Source of the DNA: Liquidambar formosana
Taxonomy: Eukaryota; Streptophyta; Magnoliopsida; Saxifragales; Altingiaceae
Length of the DNA: 64,000 nucleotides
Assembly (NCBI GenBank): GCA_039720395.1
Contig: CM077831.1
Location: 10,865,803-10,929,802, forward strand
Reading direction: 5' to 3'
Shown here: piece by piece, positions 36,193 through 49,200 of the stretch
How positions within the stretch are numbered: position 1 is the first letter of the stretch
Layout: each line of letters opens with the position of its first letter
The notes under the pieces: model-generated
The model's input: only the letters and a program-made list of their open reading frames with translations
What the model was told of the DNA's origin: nothing
Databases searched by the model: none
Translations under genes and position numbers: made by a program

Positions 36193-36860
36193 GAGTTGCA
36201 ACTTGGGTGGGTTGAACCCGCCCAACCCGAACCCAACCCAATTAAAGGACAAGCTTGGGCAATAGTCTTCCATACATTGGGTTGGGATTGTGTTAGAAAA
36301 TCCCAACTCGATTTCAATTTGGGTTGGGCTTAGGAAGAGGGGTAGGGCAACCCAAATCCAACCTGAACCCAAGCTATATAATATATAATTTTTAAAATAT
36401 ATTGAATAATGTCTTTTAACATGGTTGCTTATGTACTCAATTATATATATGTTAATGTTTTGAATTCTTTAAATTTTTTTGATGCTTTCATCATCAAATT
36501 TTTTTGGGTGAAAATATTATTTTTCAAATTGCCATGAATTCTAGGTTACTCAATAGAATTGGGATAATTGAGATTTGTGTGCATATGCAATAATGCATTT
36601 TTATTCAGATGGTTTCTCTATTTTTATTTTTTTTAAGAAGAATTTTTTTTTTCTAAAAGAAAATAAACAAGCCAACCTACTTAACTTGGCCTAAACCCGT
36701 TCAACTCGTGCCCTAGCCCGAATCTGCCCAACCCAAGCACGAGTTGAGCATAAGTTAGGAACTTCAACCTAAAGAATGGGTCGGGTTGAGGGTTTTATAC
36801 TTAGGGTTGAGCTTGAGATGACCTCCTAACCCACCTAACCCACCCAAGTCACACTTTAAC
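36193..36860. mobile_element. Decayed hAT-like element rich in aaccca units
   Basis: Left end acttgggtgggttg at about 36201 and its reverse at about 36834-36850 form an imperfect terminal repeat; the interior near both ends repeats cccaaccc. Non-coding hAT derivatives with such internal repeats are common in plants. No clear 8-bp duplication was found. Confidence 0.45.
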
Positions 36861-37302
36861 AATATTTGTAAGTAGGAGTGCTCATTGACCCACTTGAACC
36901 TGCTATAACCGCCCAATCCTACCCTACCCGAAGGAATATGGGTAGATTCAACCAATAGGATGGGCAGGTTGTGGTTTAGGATTTTATTTTTTTGCAGTTT
37001 CATGGGTGGTTAGTGGTTTTGAAAGAGAAAAACTGACTCTAACCTACCTACCCGCATATGTTTCCATACTTGATTAGATTATACATATGGGAGTGTCTCA
37101 TTGGTGATTCAAATTACATTAAACATGCGATAGTGAAGGATGAACCTTATCTTTTACTTTATCAATTCACCATTTTATGCCCTAATTTTAGTTATTTATA
37201 AATATTAAAAAAATGAGAAAAAAAACATGATCGTTGATTATCAAAAATCAATGGTTTAGATAAGTGTGTGGGATATTTAGTGCTTCGAATAAGACACTGA
37301 CA

Positions 37303-37617
37303 TGTGTTGCACCCTTCGTCTAAAGGTCTGAAGACTAGGCACAGTCTCAAGTGCTAGTTCCCCATTCTCGGGTTACACCTTCTATGGTAAAGCTCTTCGG
37401 TCCAATGGGCGCGTGGCCCTCGGCCCAACCTCTGTTCAGCCCTCGGCCATGTTAGCCTTTGGTCCTCGGCCATGTTAGTATTCGGTCCAGAAAGTGTTTT
37501 AGACCCCACCATGTTTCTCACATGATTCGGAATTGTCCACTGTTCAGATCCAACAAATGGAATTTGGCAGCCATCAAAGCACGCTCCTAATAACTGAGTT
37601 AGGATAGAACAGTTGTT
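37303..37617 (+). repeat. Gypsy LTR fragment, left part
   Basis: Contains ctcggcc-rich sequence at 37415-37490. It runs up to the duplication gatag (37618-37622) and would continue at 43407 after removal of the solo copia LTR, ending at 43876 before a primer site. The left boundary is a guess. Confidence 0.45.
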
Positions 37618-38358
37618 GATAGTGTAAGGAATTGAATCAGAGAAAACAAAAATGTAGACGAAAGTAAATAACAAAAATTTTCATTCAATTCCTTGAAACC
37701 ATGAATTTGATTATGATATAATACAAAACAATAAAACCCTAATTATAAAGAAAGGGTTTAGAACTTATAGTAGGTCCTTAAGATGATTGATTGATCTTCA
37801 AATGAAAAAAAAAATCCAGTAGCATAAATGTCTTGCCTCCACGGTATCCACACCAAGCAAAAGTCTTCAAGTTGTCTTCTAGTTCTCCTTAGGGTTTGCT
37901 AGAATGGAGAAGCAGAAGAAGAGAGAGAGCGGCTTTCTCAAACTTGGGCTAAAGAGAGAGTGAAGTGAATTATTGCATAACAAAGTACTTGCTCGTGTGC
38001 TATATATAGCCACACAACAAGGGCCGGTCCTAGGGGAATCCCACTCTAAGTGGGATTTGCAATTTTCCTAAATTGCATTTTAACCCCTCCTTTTTACATC
38101 AAATGCAAGTATGGCCCTTTCGAACTTTTCTCAATGCACTTATGCCCTTTCTCTCATAACTTAAAGTCCTCTTCACTTATTGGTGTGTGACCTATTGAGC
38201 TCACAACATTTTGTAGTAGGAAATGGCACAAAGAGTGCCCAATGGAACACTTTCCATTAAAGGTCTAATTGGATCACCTTCCAATCCCCTAATTAATTAT
38301 AACTCACTTATATCAATTAGGGCTTCTACTAACCTACGAGTAACCCCTAGCATGGCTC

Positions 38359-40026
38359 TGTTAGGATTATGCCCTAGAGCCAATCATAAAGATGATTATT
38401 TAGGGATTAGGAACAATCATTTGATTTCATTTATGTATGTCACATTTATTATTGATTTAATAAAAGCGCTTATTCTTTCATGTCTATTTACATTATTATA
38501 TTTGCATGATATGTCCATAGAGTTAGAGTTGAGAATATGAAATTACAAAGTGTTGTAATTTTGAGACTGTAAATATATCTTTGTACTAAACTCCTAAAAC
38601 ATTCTTAGTTGAAGGTTCACTATGATGGACAGTAATGAACCATAGGACTAGCACTTATTAGGTTGACTCTTTAGGAAGATAGCTAGTCTCAAGCTATTTG
38701 TGTGGAGATACTACAACCAACAAGTGGGTGCCTATTACAAGAATAGGTACACTGAATGTGACTATAGATATGAGATAGACTGAATGGAGTTTTAACCTGC
38801 CTATCAATCAATTTCTCATTGTTATAGTGGTACAAGTAATCCTTAGACCTGAGATACCATAGTTGTCTTATGCATGTAGCTTTAAAAGTTTGATAACACT
38901 AAGTGTAAATCCTTATAGGGGTTTGAAAGGGTATTCATTGGCCCTATTGCTATGTGTATGAAGGCATGTGAGTGATTAACAAGGAATCCATAACTCTTAG
39001 GAAAAAGAGAGAGAATGTCTCATATAACATTCATTGATATAACTCATTAAATCCGTAGGTCCATGGTAGGATGAATATGGAAAGGAGTTTCTATAAGTTC
39101 ATCTTTGAGTTGATATTCATGATTGAGTATAAAGTAATTGAACTAGGGATTTAATAGACTTTCATGCCCTATTGGTTCAATTGAAGACATTGTGCAGATG
39201 GAAAGATGTAATTGTAACCTATAAACTATAATAGAAGGGTTCTATGTTAGATACTAATTCACCTCATTAAGGACCACACCATGAGCCATATGCTAGGTGT
39301 TACTCATGGTTAGTAGAAGCCCTAATTGATATAAGTGAGTTATAACCAATTAGGGAATTAGAAGGAGTTCTAATCAGACCTTTAATGGAAAGAGTTCCAT
39401 TGTGCACACCTTGTGCTATTCCTACTACTTGATGATGTGAACCCAATGGGTTATACACTAATCATGCTGAAAGAGGTTTAAAGTCTATGAGAGAAAGACT
39501 TTTAGTGTATAAAGAATAGTTCTTTAAGGGCCTAGTTTGTATATAATATAAACAAGAGGGGTTATTATGCAATTTAGGGAAATTGCACATAACCCTGATA
39601 GGGTTTCTCCCCTTGGCCAGCCCCCTTAGTGGCTGTATATAAGTCACACATATGTGTAGCTTACATACATAACCTTGCATACTAAACCCTAGCCATCTAA
39701 CCCTTGGTGGTTGCCACTTCTCTCTTTCTTCTCTTCTCCACTTCTAGCAACAACAAAGAAGAAGGAAGAAAGGATTTAAAGCTCAAGCTAGGTGTGGATA
39801 CCATTGGAGGCAATACATATGGATTGCTACTTTATTGTTGTCTGGAATCGAAGCTTGGAGCATAAAGGAGAAGACTTTTATACTGTAAGTAATTCTACCC
39901 TCTTCTAGTTAGGGTTTTTGTTTGTATTGAAGCATAGTTAGATTCATGGGCTGTAGAATTGACTAGGAAAAGTTTGTTATTCAATTCATTCCGCACTTTG
40001 TTTTCCTTCTAGTTTGATTCCCTATA
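38359..40026 (+). mobile_element. Forward copia solo LTR nested in a copia LTR
   Basis: 1668 bp, starts TGTTAGGATTATGCCCTAGA, ends CCCTATA where other copies have CCCAACA, flanked by ggctc at 38354-38358 and 40027-40031. It has a TATA box (tatataa 39636-39642) and the donor-like ctGTAAGTaa at about 39884. Its orientation is opposite to the LTR it landed in. Confidence 0.92.
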
Positions 40027-40767
40027 GGCTCATGGTGTGGTCCTAAATGAGGTGAAATAAAATCATGCAAAGAACCCTTCAGTTACAGTTAAGGTTACAA
40101 TTACATCCTTCCATCATACACAATGTCTTTGATTGAACTAATATGGCATGAAAGTTTGTCAATTCCCTAGTTCAATTCTTTTATAATCATTTACAAATAT
40201 CAACTCATTAATGCACTATGAAAACTCCTTTCCATAGTCATCCTACCATGGCCACAAACTTTCATGAGTTATATTAGTAAATGCTATGTGAGACATTCTC
40301 TCCCTTTTACTAGAAGTGATAGATTCCTTATTGATCATTCATATGCCTTCATACATAAAGCAATAGGGCCAATGAACACCCTTATAGACCCCTTTGGAAT
40401 ATACAGTCAGTGCTGTTAAACTTCTAAGGCTCTATGCATAAGACAACCATGGTGTCTCAGGTCTAAGGATTACTTGTACCACTGCAACTATGAGAAATTG
40501 ATTGACAAGCAAATAACACTCCATTCAGTTTATCTCAAAATACTTTGGTCATATTCAATGTACCTGTTTATATTAAACAGCACCCACATATTGGTTTTAG
40601 TGTCTTCTACACAAATAGCTTGAGACTAGCTATCCTCCTATAGAGCAAACCTAAGATGTGCTAGTCCTATGGTTCATTATTGTCCATCATAGTGAACCTT
40701 CAACTAGGAATGATTTAAGAGTTAAGTATAGTCTCATAATCACAACACCTTGTGATTTCATATTCTC

Positions 40768-43215
40768 TTTTTTTTTTTTTTTTTTTTGGATAAGTGAGTA
40801 TGTATACCAAAAAACCAAATTATACATGAAGAGCAGAACAAGCCCTCAACGGGCAAAGACTCCCTAAAAGGAGCAACAAAAGATAAGAAAACTCTCACAG
40901 CCTGAGAGAAAGCCAAAAACAGCCAGCAAGGCAAACCAAAAAACTCCCTCTCAAAAGGCTAAGTGCCATCAATCCCTACAAATGATACATTGTGCCCTTT
41001 GGAATTTGGGGAAGCTCGATGATGAATTGAACTAGGGATCTTGTTAAGACATGATTTTAGTGGCATGTCAATTTTCTCCGTGGCTTGATCAAGTCTTTCC
41101 TTGAGCTTCGCAAGACGGGCTTAGCAAGCAATGGTAGCATCTATATCATGGTAGTGACTGTCAGAAGTGACAAAACTCCCCATATCTTTAGAACATCCAA
41201 GATCTTCTTTAGAAGGGGAACAAAGAGAATCAGTACCCATGTTTTTGCCTAAAATAGGAAGCCCATGGGAATCCTTTCCATTGAGAACACACAAAAACTC
41301 ATCCATCACTGGGAGATTTGAATCCGAGTGAATAGCATAAGTTGCATTATTTTTGGAACTAGAAGATACTCCAGATTTGCCTTTACCTTTCTTGGTAACA
41401 GTCACCCAATTTGAACTATCCTCTTTAACACCATTACTATCTAAAGAACTAGCATTTTGAACCTTCTCCATAGGAGTGGACACTGGAGAAACAACCCAAT
41501 CAGAACTAGTCTCATAAAAAGAGGAACGGGTGATTAAGGGAGAAATGGGGACAGCTTCAACTTGTTGAGTAGTAGGCTTACACACTGGGGAGGCAATAGG
41601 AACATTTTGGTATCTTTAGGAACCCAAACTTTCCTTAAAACTTTATTGCAGTTGTTTATAGAATGCCCAAATTCTTTACAAATTGCACAAGAAGGGGGTT
41701 TCCAAGGCACTTGAACATCAATGGAATAAATCCTACCTTTGCCTACATCAAGATCAAAGTTCTCGGGTATATCATTTTCTGCAGAAATTTCAGTACAAAC
41801 TCGAGCATAATTAATTCTGCTTCTTGATTCAGTAGCATCATCAAGGTACAAAGGAGTGCCAACAGCACTTGCAGCATAGCTAAGGCCCTCAATGGTCCAA
41901 AGATTTAAAGGGACATTGTAGAGCTTTACCCAAACTGGGACTTTAGATAGTTTAACCTTGGAAAACTGAATTCCTTCATGCCATTTTTGGAGAATAATAA
42001 GTTTACCTGCAAAATACCAGGGGCCAGAATCGAGCACTCTAAGGGAATTAGCATCACTACTAGACTTGAAAAGATAAAAACCATTGTTGGTTGACATAAC
42101 ATCCAACAGCCCTTCCTTGCTCCATAGCTTTTCAGCCCAACTTTTTGCTAGAGAAAATGGCAACTTCCTATCAAGGAAATGTCCGACAAGACAATCGTTC
42201 CATAACTCATTTCCTTTCTTAATCACATCAGCAAGAGGGGTAACAATGATTTTACCATTAATGGTACTCAGTTGATAAAACTTGAGACATTCTTTACTCT
42301 TGGAAGTTGATTTAAAGAGAGAGCATCAAGCAGATGAATTATGAGCTATAGAATGGCTACTATTAGGTAAAACCGTGGAGGAATTAGAGATGAGTGGGGG
42401 AAAAGAATTACCCACGGTAGCTCTACCCAGGAAAGATGTAGACTTCCTTGAATCATTGGAGCCAAACGTGGCCTTGGTAACTGCTGGTGTTGGGATGTAG
42501 GGGTCAGTAAAGGAGTGACTGGGGCGCACATGGGAGTCCAATGTCAAATTGGTAGCAACTGGAGTGGGGCCAGCTATGCTTTGACTAGGAGAGATTACTT
42601 TATCATTATAAAAAACTTCCCCAGCAGCTTTAATATCACCTTTAGTTATATTCAAAGCTTTTTCACATGCTTTATCAGAGGTGGTGTCATAAGAGCAAGA
42701 CCCACTTACACAAGGAGCGTGGATCTCACCCTTCTTCAATCCATGGTTAACTAATATCACGTCATCCATGGGAGAGCAGCTACCTCCTACTTCACCATCC
42801 AAACCCGCAATAACAGTAGAACCTTTTGTGGAAAACTCATTGCCTTGCATATCCACATCAGATCCAAGTTGATCTTCATCAGAACTCCCGCAATCCTCCA
42901 AAAGAAAATCACTTCCATCCTTAAAACCAGAGGTTGGGTTGAGTTTGAAATCATGGAAAAGCTCCGGAAAGGCACATCCATGGCTAGGAGAGATCTTCTT
43001 TTTCTTCTTCTTAGCCGAACTTTTGAAACCCATAACTAATAATTATAAATAAGACGTACTAGATCTGAGAGTAGAAGGAATCAAACAAACGATGAACAAG
43101 AGAAGATAGCATGATGACGAAGTACAAAACCAAGAGCTTCTCTCTCTGGAAACATTTTCGCACAGTGGACAGTCCTCTCTATTCTCTCTCTACCTCCCTG
43201 TTGTGTTGTGTACTA
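40768..43215 (-). mobile_element. LINE-type element with ORF1 only
   Basis: 2.45 kb on the minus strand, ending in a poly(A) tail (T run 40768-40787) and flanked by a 14-bp direct repeat gatttcatattctc at 40754-40767 and 43216-43229. Both features mark a LINE-machinery insertion. It has a 5' leader of about 180 bp, an ORF1 (43033-41121) and a 3' end of about 330 bp. There is no endonuclease or reverse transcriptase ORF2 between ORF1 and the tail. It is inserted in the reverse copia solo LTR. Confidence 0.9.
41121..43033 (-). pseudogene. LINE ORF1 protein (DUF4283 plus zinc knuckle), broken
   Basis: Starts at ATG 43033 (MGFKSSAKKKKKK, a basic N-terminus). A single in-frame TGA at 42325-42323 interrupts the frame, which then resumes without shift. 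The second part holds a DUF4283-like domain (WYFAGKLIILQKW, VPVWVKLYNVPLNLW) and a zinc knuckle CAICKEFGHSINNC (CX2CX4HX4C) at about 41688-41647. A one-base frameshift near 41620-41600 leads to the C-terminal part, which ends at 41121 and is Ser-rich with a basic KKGKGKSG patch. Plant L1-type ORF1 proteins have this order and bind RNA. Without the two breaks it would be about 635 residues. Confidence 0.85.
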
Positions 43216-43406
43216 GATTTCATATTCTCAACTCTAACTCTATGGATCTATCATGTAAATATAAAGAATAGAATAAACATGGTAGAAAAACCCTTTTATT
43301 AAATTAATAATAAATGTGACATTCAATAAATGAAATCTTATGATTGTTCTTTATCTCTAAAGCATCATCTCTATGATTGGTTGTAGGGCATACCACTAAC
43401 AGATAG

Positions 43407-43876
43407 TTAGGCTTGAAACCCTTAATTAAACATGGTCAGGTTAGACTAGTCCAAAAACCTAGTTCCTTTCTATAAAAGGAACACCATTCGCTTAAAACAA
43501 GAAAGGTGCGCCGCCAACACAAAACCCTAGAAATTCTCTCTTTCTTGCTCTCTTTTCTCTAGAAAAGCCCTGAGATCTGACTTGAGCGTTAGAGGGTTTT
43601 AGGACGGACAACCCCCAGCCTCCTCTAACATTCCTCTTTATTTTTAGGTTTTCGGTTGCTATTCACCGGAGAACCAAGCACCATGATTCACTAGAGAACC
43701 AAGCATCACTGTTCACTATAGAATCAAGCATCACTATTCATCAAAGAATGGAATACGACTGTTCACTTCCCTTCTTGCCACTGTAGCTTTCTCAAGCTGT
43801 CGTTATTCAATGCTCCGACTCATCAGACCACCGTAAGTAACGCGGTCTACTAACTGTCAAGATTTTTGTCCATACA
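43407..43876 (+). repeat. Gypsy LTR end, right part
   Basis: Continues 37303-37617 and ends CCATACA immediately before a primer site. A short motif, caccgttcactag-like, is repeated at 43660-43760 (about 25-30 bp units around gaaccaagca and ttcac). Confidence 0.6.
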
Positions 43877-43879
43877 GTT

Positions 43880-43897
43880 TAGCGCCGTCTGTGGGAA
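43880..43897 (+). other. Gypsy primer binding site
   Basis: tagcgccgtctgtgggaa differs by one base from the tggcgccgtctgtgggaa site found after the LTR of many plant gypsy (Tat/Athila-type) elements. Confidence 0.75.
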
Positions 43898-44230
43898 TTG
43901 AAACGAGAAGCCATCATCCAAACTCATCTTTGTTTCTCTTAAAAATAGCAGGGTGAACCAGATACGAAGCTACGTACATTGGGCCAGAACTAAAAACGAC
44001 GCAAGCATAGTCATTCCACCACCACCAACCGAGCATCCCCTAACGAGCGCTGTCTTCATCAGGGAAGTTAGTAGGCCTGCAGTTCAAACCCAAATGCAAG
44101 ATGTCCAAGCCACGTACAAATGGGCAATGGCTTACCACTCCAACCCGAAGGCGGTTATCGCCGTAGTCGTGATGTTCCAGGGGCGTCGTAAGGAGGTATA
44201 ACGCAAGAAGCTCGCCCTGGAGCAAGAATA
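43898..44230 (+). pseudogene. Start of gypsy gag, truncated
   Basis: A frame from 43953 to 44201 begins MNQIRSYVHWARTKNDAS and has a proline-rich stretch; it lies where gag starts after the primer site. Only about 80 codons remain before other repeat sequence takes over. Gag assignment is by position. Confidence 0.45.
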
Positions 44231-44433
44231 TTTTAACCTAAAAGAGCATAGCTGTTATCCTAAGAATACAACCCTAGAGGGGGGTGAATAGGGTTTTTAT
44301 CGAATTAAAAATTATGATTACAATCTAAAATTCAGATTATTACAACAATGAGAAATATCAATAATAAGCAATAAAGAGAATGAGTAAGAAAATGCAAACA
44401 CAAAATTTAACAAGGTTCGGCCTTCCCACCTAC
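44231..44433. repeat. Fragment of another plant repeat
   Basis: Contains ccctagaggggggtgaatag at about 44269 and aaggttcggcc at about 44412, motifs I know from plant retrotransposon termini. No gene; boundaries unclear. Confidence 0.35.
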
Positions 44434-46245
44434 TGTAGACACCCCATTTCTACCCCCATAAGTTCATGATAGCATTTGGTTAGGTTTAGAAGCATTTAGG
44501 AGTCCCTAAGCCTTAAAGGACACTTTTGCCCTTTTAAGCCTTAGGAGAGTAGTTCATTATTGCGTGCATATTTTTGTTTCATTGTTGAGTCCCATCACTT
44601 GCATTTAGTTTCTAGGATCATTTTGAATATGTGTGTCAAATTTGGTTCAATTCCGGATAGGTTTGGATAGGTAATTAGAACTTTTGCGACTTGTAGGGTA
44701 ATTTCGTCTTTTACTTCGTATATTTTCCAATTGACCCCAAAACGCATTCCAGATTGTTACATTGATCTTAAAATGATGAAATGAGTCTAATTGAAGTGCC
44801 AATTTAATTATTGAATAGGTTTTGGATTAATTCACCATATAATCCTATAGCTAATTGACCATTTTTTAGTTAACCACCTCTTGAAAACCCAACCACTTAA
44901 CCGTGGTGAGGGATTTTTGGTTCAAGAATATTCTAGACTTATTCTACATTGAATCCTTGAAATTTTGGCTTTTGAATTACTTAAATCGGAGTTAATTTGA
45001 AGAATTTATGTCCATTTGAAGTTAGGAGTCCGAAATGAGCTAGAAATCCTCAAAACTTGGAAACCTGAGTTTTGGCTCAGGTGACCGGTTGGCCCAACCG
45101 GTCACTTGAGAGCTCCGTGTCTGTTTGTCCTGTTTTGTAGTTTGACACGTTTTGGACTCTTTTACTCTGAATTTCTTCATTCCAAAAGTGTTCTAAACCT
45201 ATTGGGATGTGATTTCAAGTTGTCCAACATCTAGGGGATTTAATAATAGCTTTAGATTAGTTTTATGGTGAATTAATCTCCACTATTGGTTCATATGGTT
45301 GGTTGGCTATAAATAGAGGCTCATTCATCAGCATAAGAGACTTTTGACAAATCATATTCATAAAAGGGCTAGGGAGAACGAATTTGCACACACCCATATC
45401 ACTTGGAGGAGGCTTTTTACTGCAGTTTTGAAGAGGAACTAGAAGGTAAGCAAGTCCAACAAGAAGGAACAACGCAGCAAAGAATTTTGCTTTGTTGTAA
45501 GTTTCCTTGCATCCTATATGGTTCTTTCTTCTTCTACTCTATTCTCTGCATGATTATGGCTTAGTATTGAATTAGGAATCATATATGCTCTATATTTTAG
45601 AGTATATATGATTCATATGATGTGAAAAGCATGCTAGTGGAGTAGGATTGTGAATTGTTTGCTGGTAGGATAGTTTTTCTCTCTAGAATAACGGTACATT
45701 TTACCTAGAAATTTTTTTGATGTGTTTAGGCCATTTTCTCTTCATGGTTCAATTATATGCATGATTTTAAGCATCTTTTCTATAGGAGACTTGCTATGTA
45801 AGCTTCATCTTCATAGGTGTTGGATGATTATTCTTTTAGAGGATAATTATCATCCTTAGAAGGTGAGGCTGTGCATAGGTGCTTTGTGTAATGTGTTTAA
45901 GTGCGCCATGAGTTTCTTTTGCATTCTTAAATATATATTTTACGTAGGATATGTGAAGAAATCATTCATATGAAATGATTTCTACGTAGAATTATCTTAG
46001 GATAGTTCTTAAGAAAGCTCGCCGTAAGAATGATTAATTCACATGCTTACATAAAGTGTTTATCTAAGGCTTTAATTATTGTTTTCTTTTCATGTTTTGG
46101 ATTGTTATATGATATTTTCATCATGATAATTCATATTTGGCATGTTTTTGATAGTTTTATGCATGTTAGGGTGTTTAGGGCATATAGGAGCATATTAGGG
46201 TCTTGTTTCTCTTTTGTTTTTTGTTCTTTGCATGAATATTAAGCC

Positions 46246-49200
46246 TGTTAGGATTATGCCCTAGAGCCAATCATAGAGATGATTTTTTAGGGATTAGGAA
46301 CAATCATTTGATTTCATTTATGTATGTCACATTTATTATTGATTTAATAAAAGGGCTTATTCTATTATGTTTATATGCATCATTTATATTTACATAATAT
46401 GTCCATGGAGTTAGAGTTGAGAATATGGAATTACAAAGAGTTGTAATTTTGAGACTATAGATATATCTCTGTACTAAATTCTTAAAGCATTCCTAGTTGA
46501 AGGTTCACTATGATGGACAATAATGAACCATAGGACTAGCACTTGTTAGGTTGACTCTATAGGAGGATAGCTGGTCTCAAGCTATTTGTGTGGAGACACT
46601 ACAACCAACAGGTGGGTGCCTAATAATAGAATAGGTACACTGAATGTGACCAAAGATATGAAATAAATTGAATGGAGTTTTAACCTGCCTGTCAATCAGT
46701 TTCTCATTGTTATAGTGGTACAAGTAATCCTTAGACCTGAGACACCATAGTTGTCTTATGCATGTAGCTTTAGAAGTTTGATAACACTAAGTGCAAATCC
46801 TTATAGGGGTCTACAAGGGTGTTCATTGGCCCTACTGCTATATGTATGAAGGCATGTGAGTGATCAACAAGGAATACATCACTCTCAGGAAAAAGAGAGA
46901 GAATGTCTCATATAGCATTCATAATATAACTCATTAAATCCATGGCCATGGTAGGATGAATATGAAAAGAGTTTCATGAGTTCATCAATGAGTTGATATC
47001 TATGAATGAGTATGAAGTAATTGAATTAGAGACTTAACAGACTTCCATGTCCTATTGGTTCAATTGGAGACATTGTGTAGATGGAAGGATGTAATTGTAA
47101 CCTATAAACTATAACAGAAGGGTTCTTTGTTAGATACTTATTCACCTCATTAAGGACAACACCATGAACCATATGCTAGGTGTTATTCATGGTTAGTAGA
47201 AGCCCTAATTGATATAAGTGAGTTATAATCAATTAGGGAATTGGAAGGAGTTCCAATTAGACCCTAAATGGAAAGAGTTCTATTGTGCACACCTCGTGCT
47301 ATTCCTACTACTTGATGATGTGAACCCAATGGGTCAAGCACTGATCATGCAAGAAGGGCTTTAAAGTCTATGAGAGAAAGGGTTTTAGTAAATAAAGAAT
47401 AGTTCTTTATAGGCCTATTTGTATTTGATACAAATAATAGGGGTTAATATGTAATTAAGTGTAATTACACATAACCCTATTAGGGTTTCTTTTCTATGGC
47501 CAGCCCCCTTTAGTGGGCTGCCTATATAAGTCACACTTGTGTGTGACATGGGATAATGCTTGCACACTCCCAACCCTAGCTGTCCAAAGGGTTGGAGCCT
47601 CTCTTCTCTCTCTCTCTCTTCTCCACCTCTAGCAACAACAAGGAAGAAGAAAGAAAAGGCTTGAAGCTCTAGCTAGGTGTGGATATCATTGGAGGCAGCA
47701 CACTTGGGCTGCTCATTCACCGCTGTCCGGATTCAATGCTTGGAGCAAAAAGGAGAAGATATTCAAACCGTAAGTGTTCTAACCTTCTTCGTAGTTAGGG
47801 TTTGATTTTATACTATGCATGTTGGGAATCAAACTAGAGAGGAAAAATACAAAGGCGGAATTTAAAATTTTTCCTATGATTCCCAAACCCATGAATCTTA
47901 ATTATGCTTAATACAAAAACCATAAACCTAACTACCAAGAGAGTTAGGGTACTTACAGTTGAACAAGTCTTCTCCTTTATGCTCCAAGCTTTGTCTTCTG
48001 ATTGAGCAGTCCAAGTGCGTTGCCTCCAACAGTATCCACACCTAGCTTGAGCAAGTTGTCCTTTTCTTTTTCTTCCTTAGGGTTGCTAGAGGTGAAGAAG
48101 AGAGAGAGAGAGAGAGAGAGCCTCCAAGGGAGAATTCGGCCAGCACTTGGGGAGGAGTGATTGTGATGATGTCATCACCTTATAGTGGGCATTATATAGC
48201 CCACTAATAGGGCCGGCCAAGGGGGGATTCCAAACCCTAATCTAATTTGTGTAATTACTCTTAATTACACAATTAGCCCACTAGTTTGCATCAAATACAA
48301 ATTAGCCCCTTAAAGAACTTTTCTTTAATCACTTATACCCTTTCTCTCATAGACAATCAAGCTCTCTTAGCATGATTAGTGTGTGACCCATTGGGTTCAC
48401 ATCATCAAGTAGTAGGAACAGCACAAGTTGTGCACAATGGAACACTTTCCATTAAGGGTCTAATTGAAACTCCTTTCAATTCCCTAATTGATTATAACTC
48501 ATTTATATCAATTAGGGCTTCTACTAACCATGAGTAACACCTAGCATATGGCTCATGGTGTGGTCCTTAATGAGGTGAATAGTCATTTACAAAGAACCCT
48601 TCTGTTATAGTTTACAGGTTACAATTCCATCCTTCCATCAACACAATGTCTCCAATTGAACTAATAGGACATGGAAGTCTGTCAAGTCCCTAGTTCAATT
48701 ACTTTATACTCATTCATTAATATCAACTCAATGATGAACTTATGGAAACTCCTTTCCATATTCATTCTACCATGGGCCCATGGATTTAATGAGTTATATT
48801 CAATGAATGCTGTATGAGACATTCACTCTCTTTTTCCTGAGAGTGATGGATTCCTTGTTGATCACTCACATGCCTTCACACACATAGCAGTAGGGCCAAT
48901 GAACACCCTTACAGACCCCTGAATAGGATCTGCACTTAGTGTTATCAAACTTCTAAAGCTATATGTATAAGCCAACCATAGTGTCTCAGGTCTAAGGATT
49001 ACTTGTACCACTATAACAATGAGAAACTGATTGACAGGCAGGTTAAAACTCCATTCAGTTTATCTCATATCTGTGGTCACATTCAGTGTACCTATTCTTA
49101 TAATAGGCACCCACTTGTTGGTTGTAGTGTCTCCACAAAAATAGCTTGAGACTAGCTATCCTCCTATAGAGTCAACCTAACAAGTGCTAGTCCTATGGTT

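Larger units (their letters stand above)
37623..43401 (-). mobile_element. Reverse copia solo LTR with two nested insertions
   Basis: On the minus strand it starts TGTTAGTGGTATGCCCTA at 43401 and ends at 37623, flanked by gatag at 37618-37622 and 43402-43406. It is split by a forward copia solo LTR (38359-40026) and by a LINE (40768-43215). The LTR parts are 37623-38358, 40032-40767 and 43230-43401, together about 1.64 kb. The donor-like site is decayed here (ataagt, reverse at about 37766). Confidence 0.9.

Noticed and set aside
42515..43302. Plus-strand frames opposite the LINE ORF1
   Set aside because: Shadows of the minus-strand ORF1 and its 5' leader.
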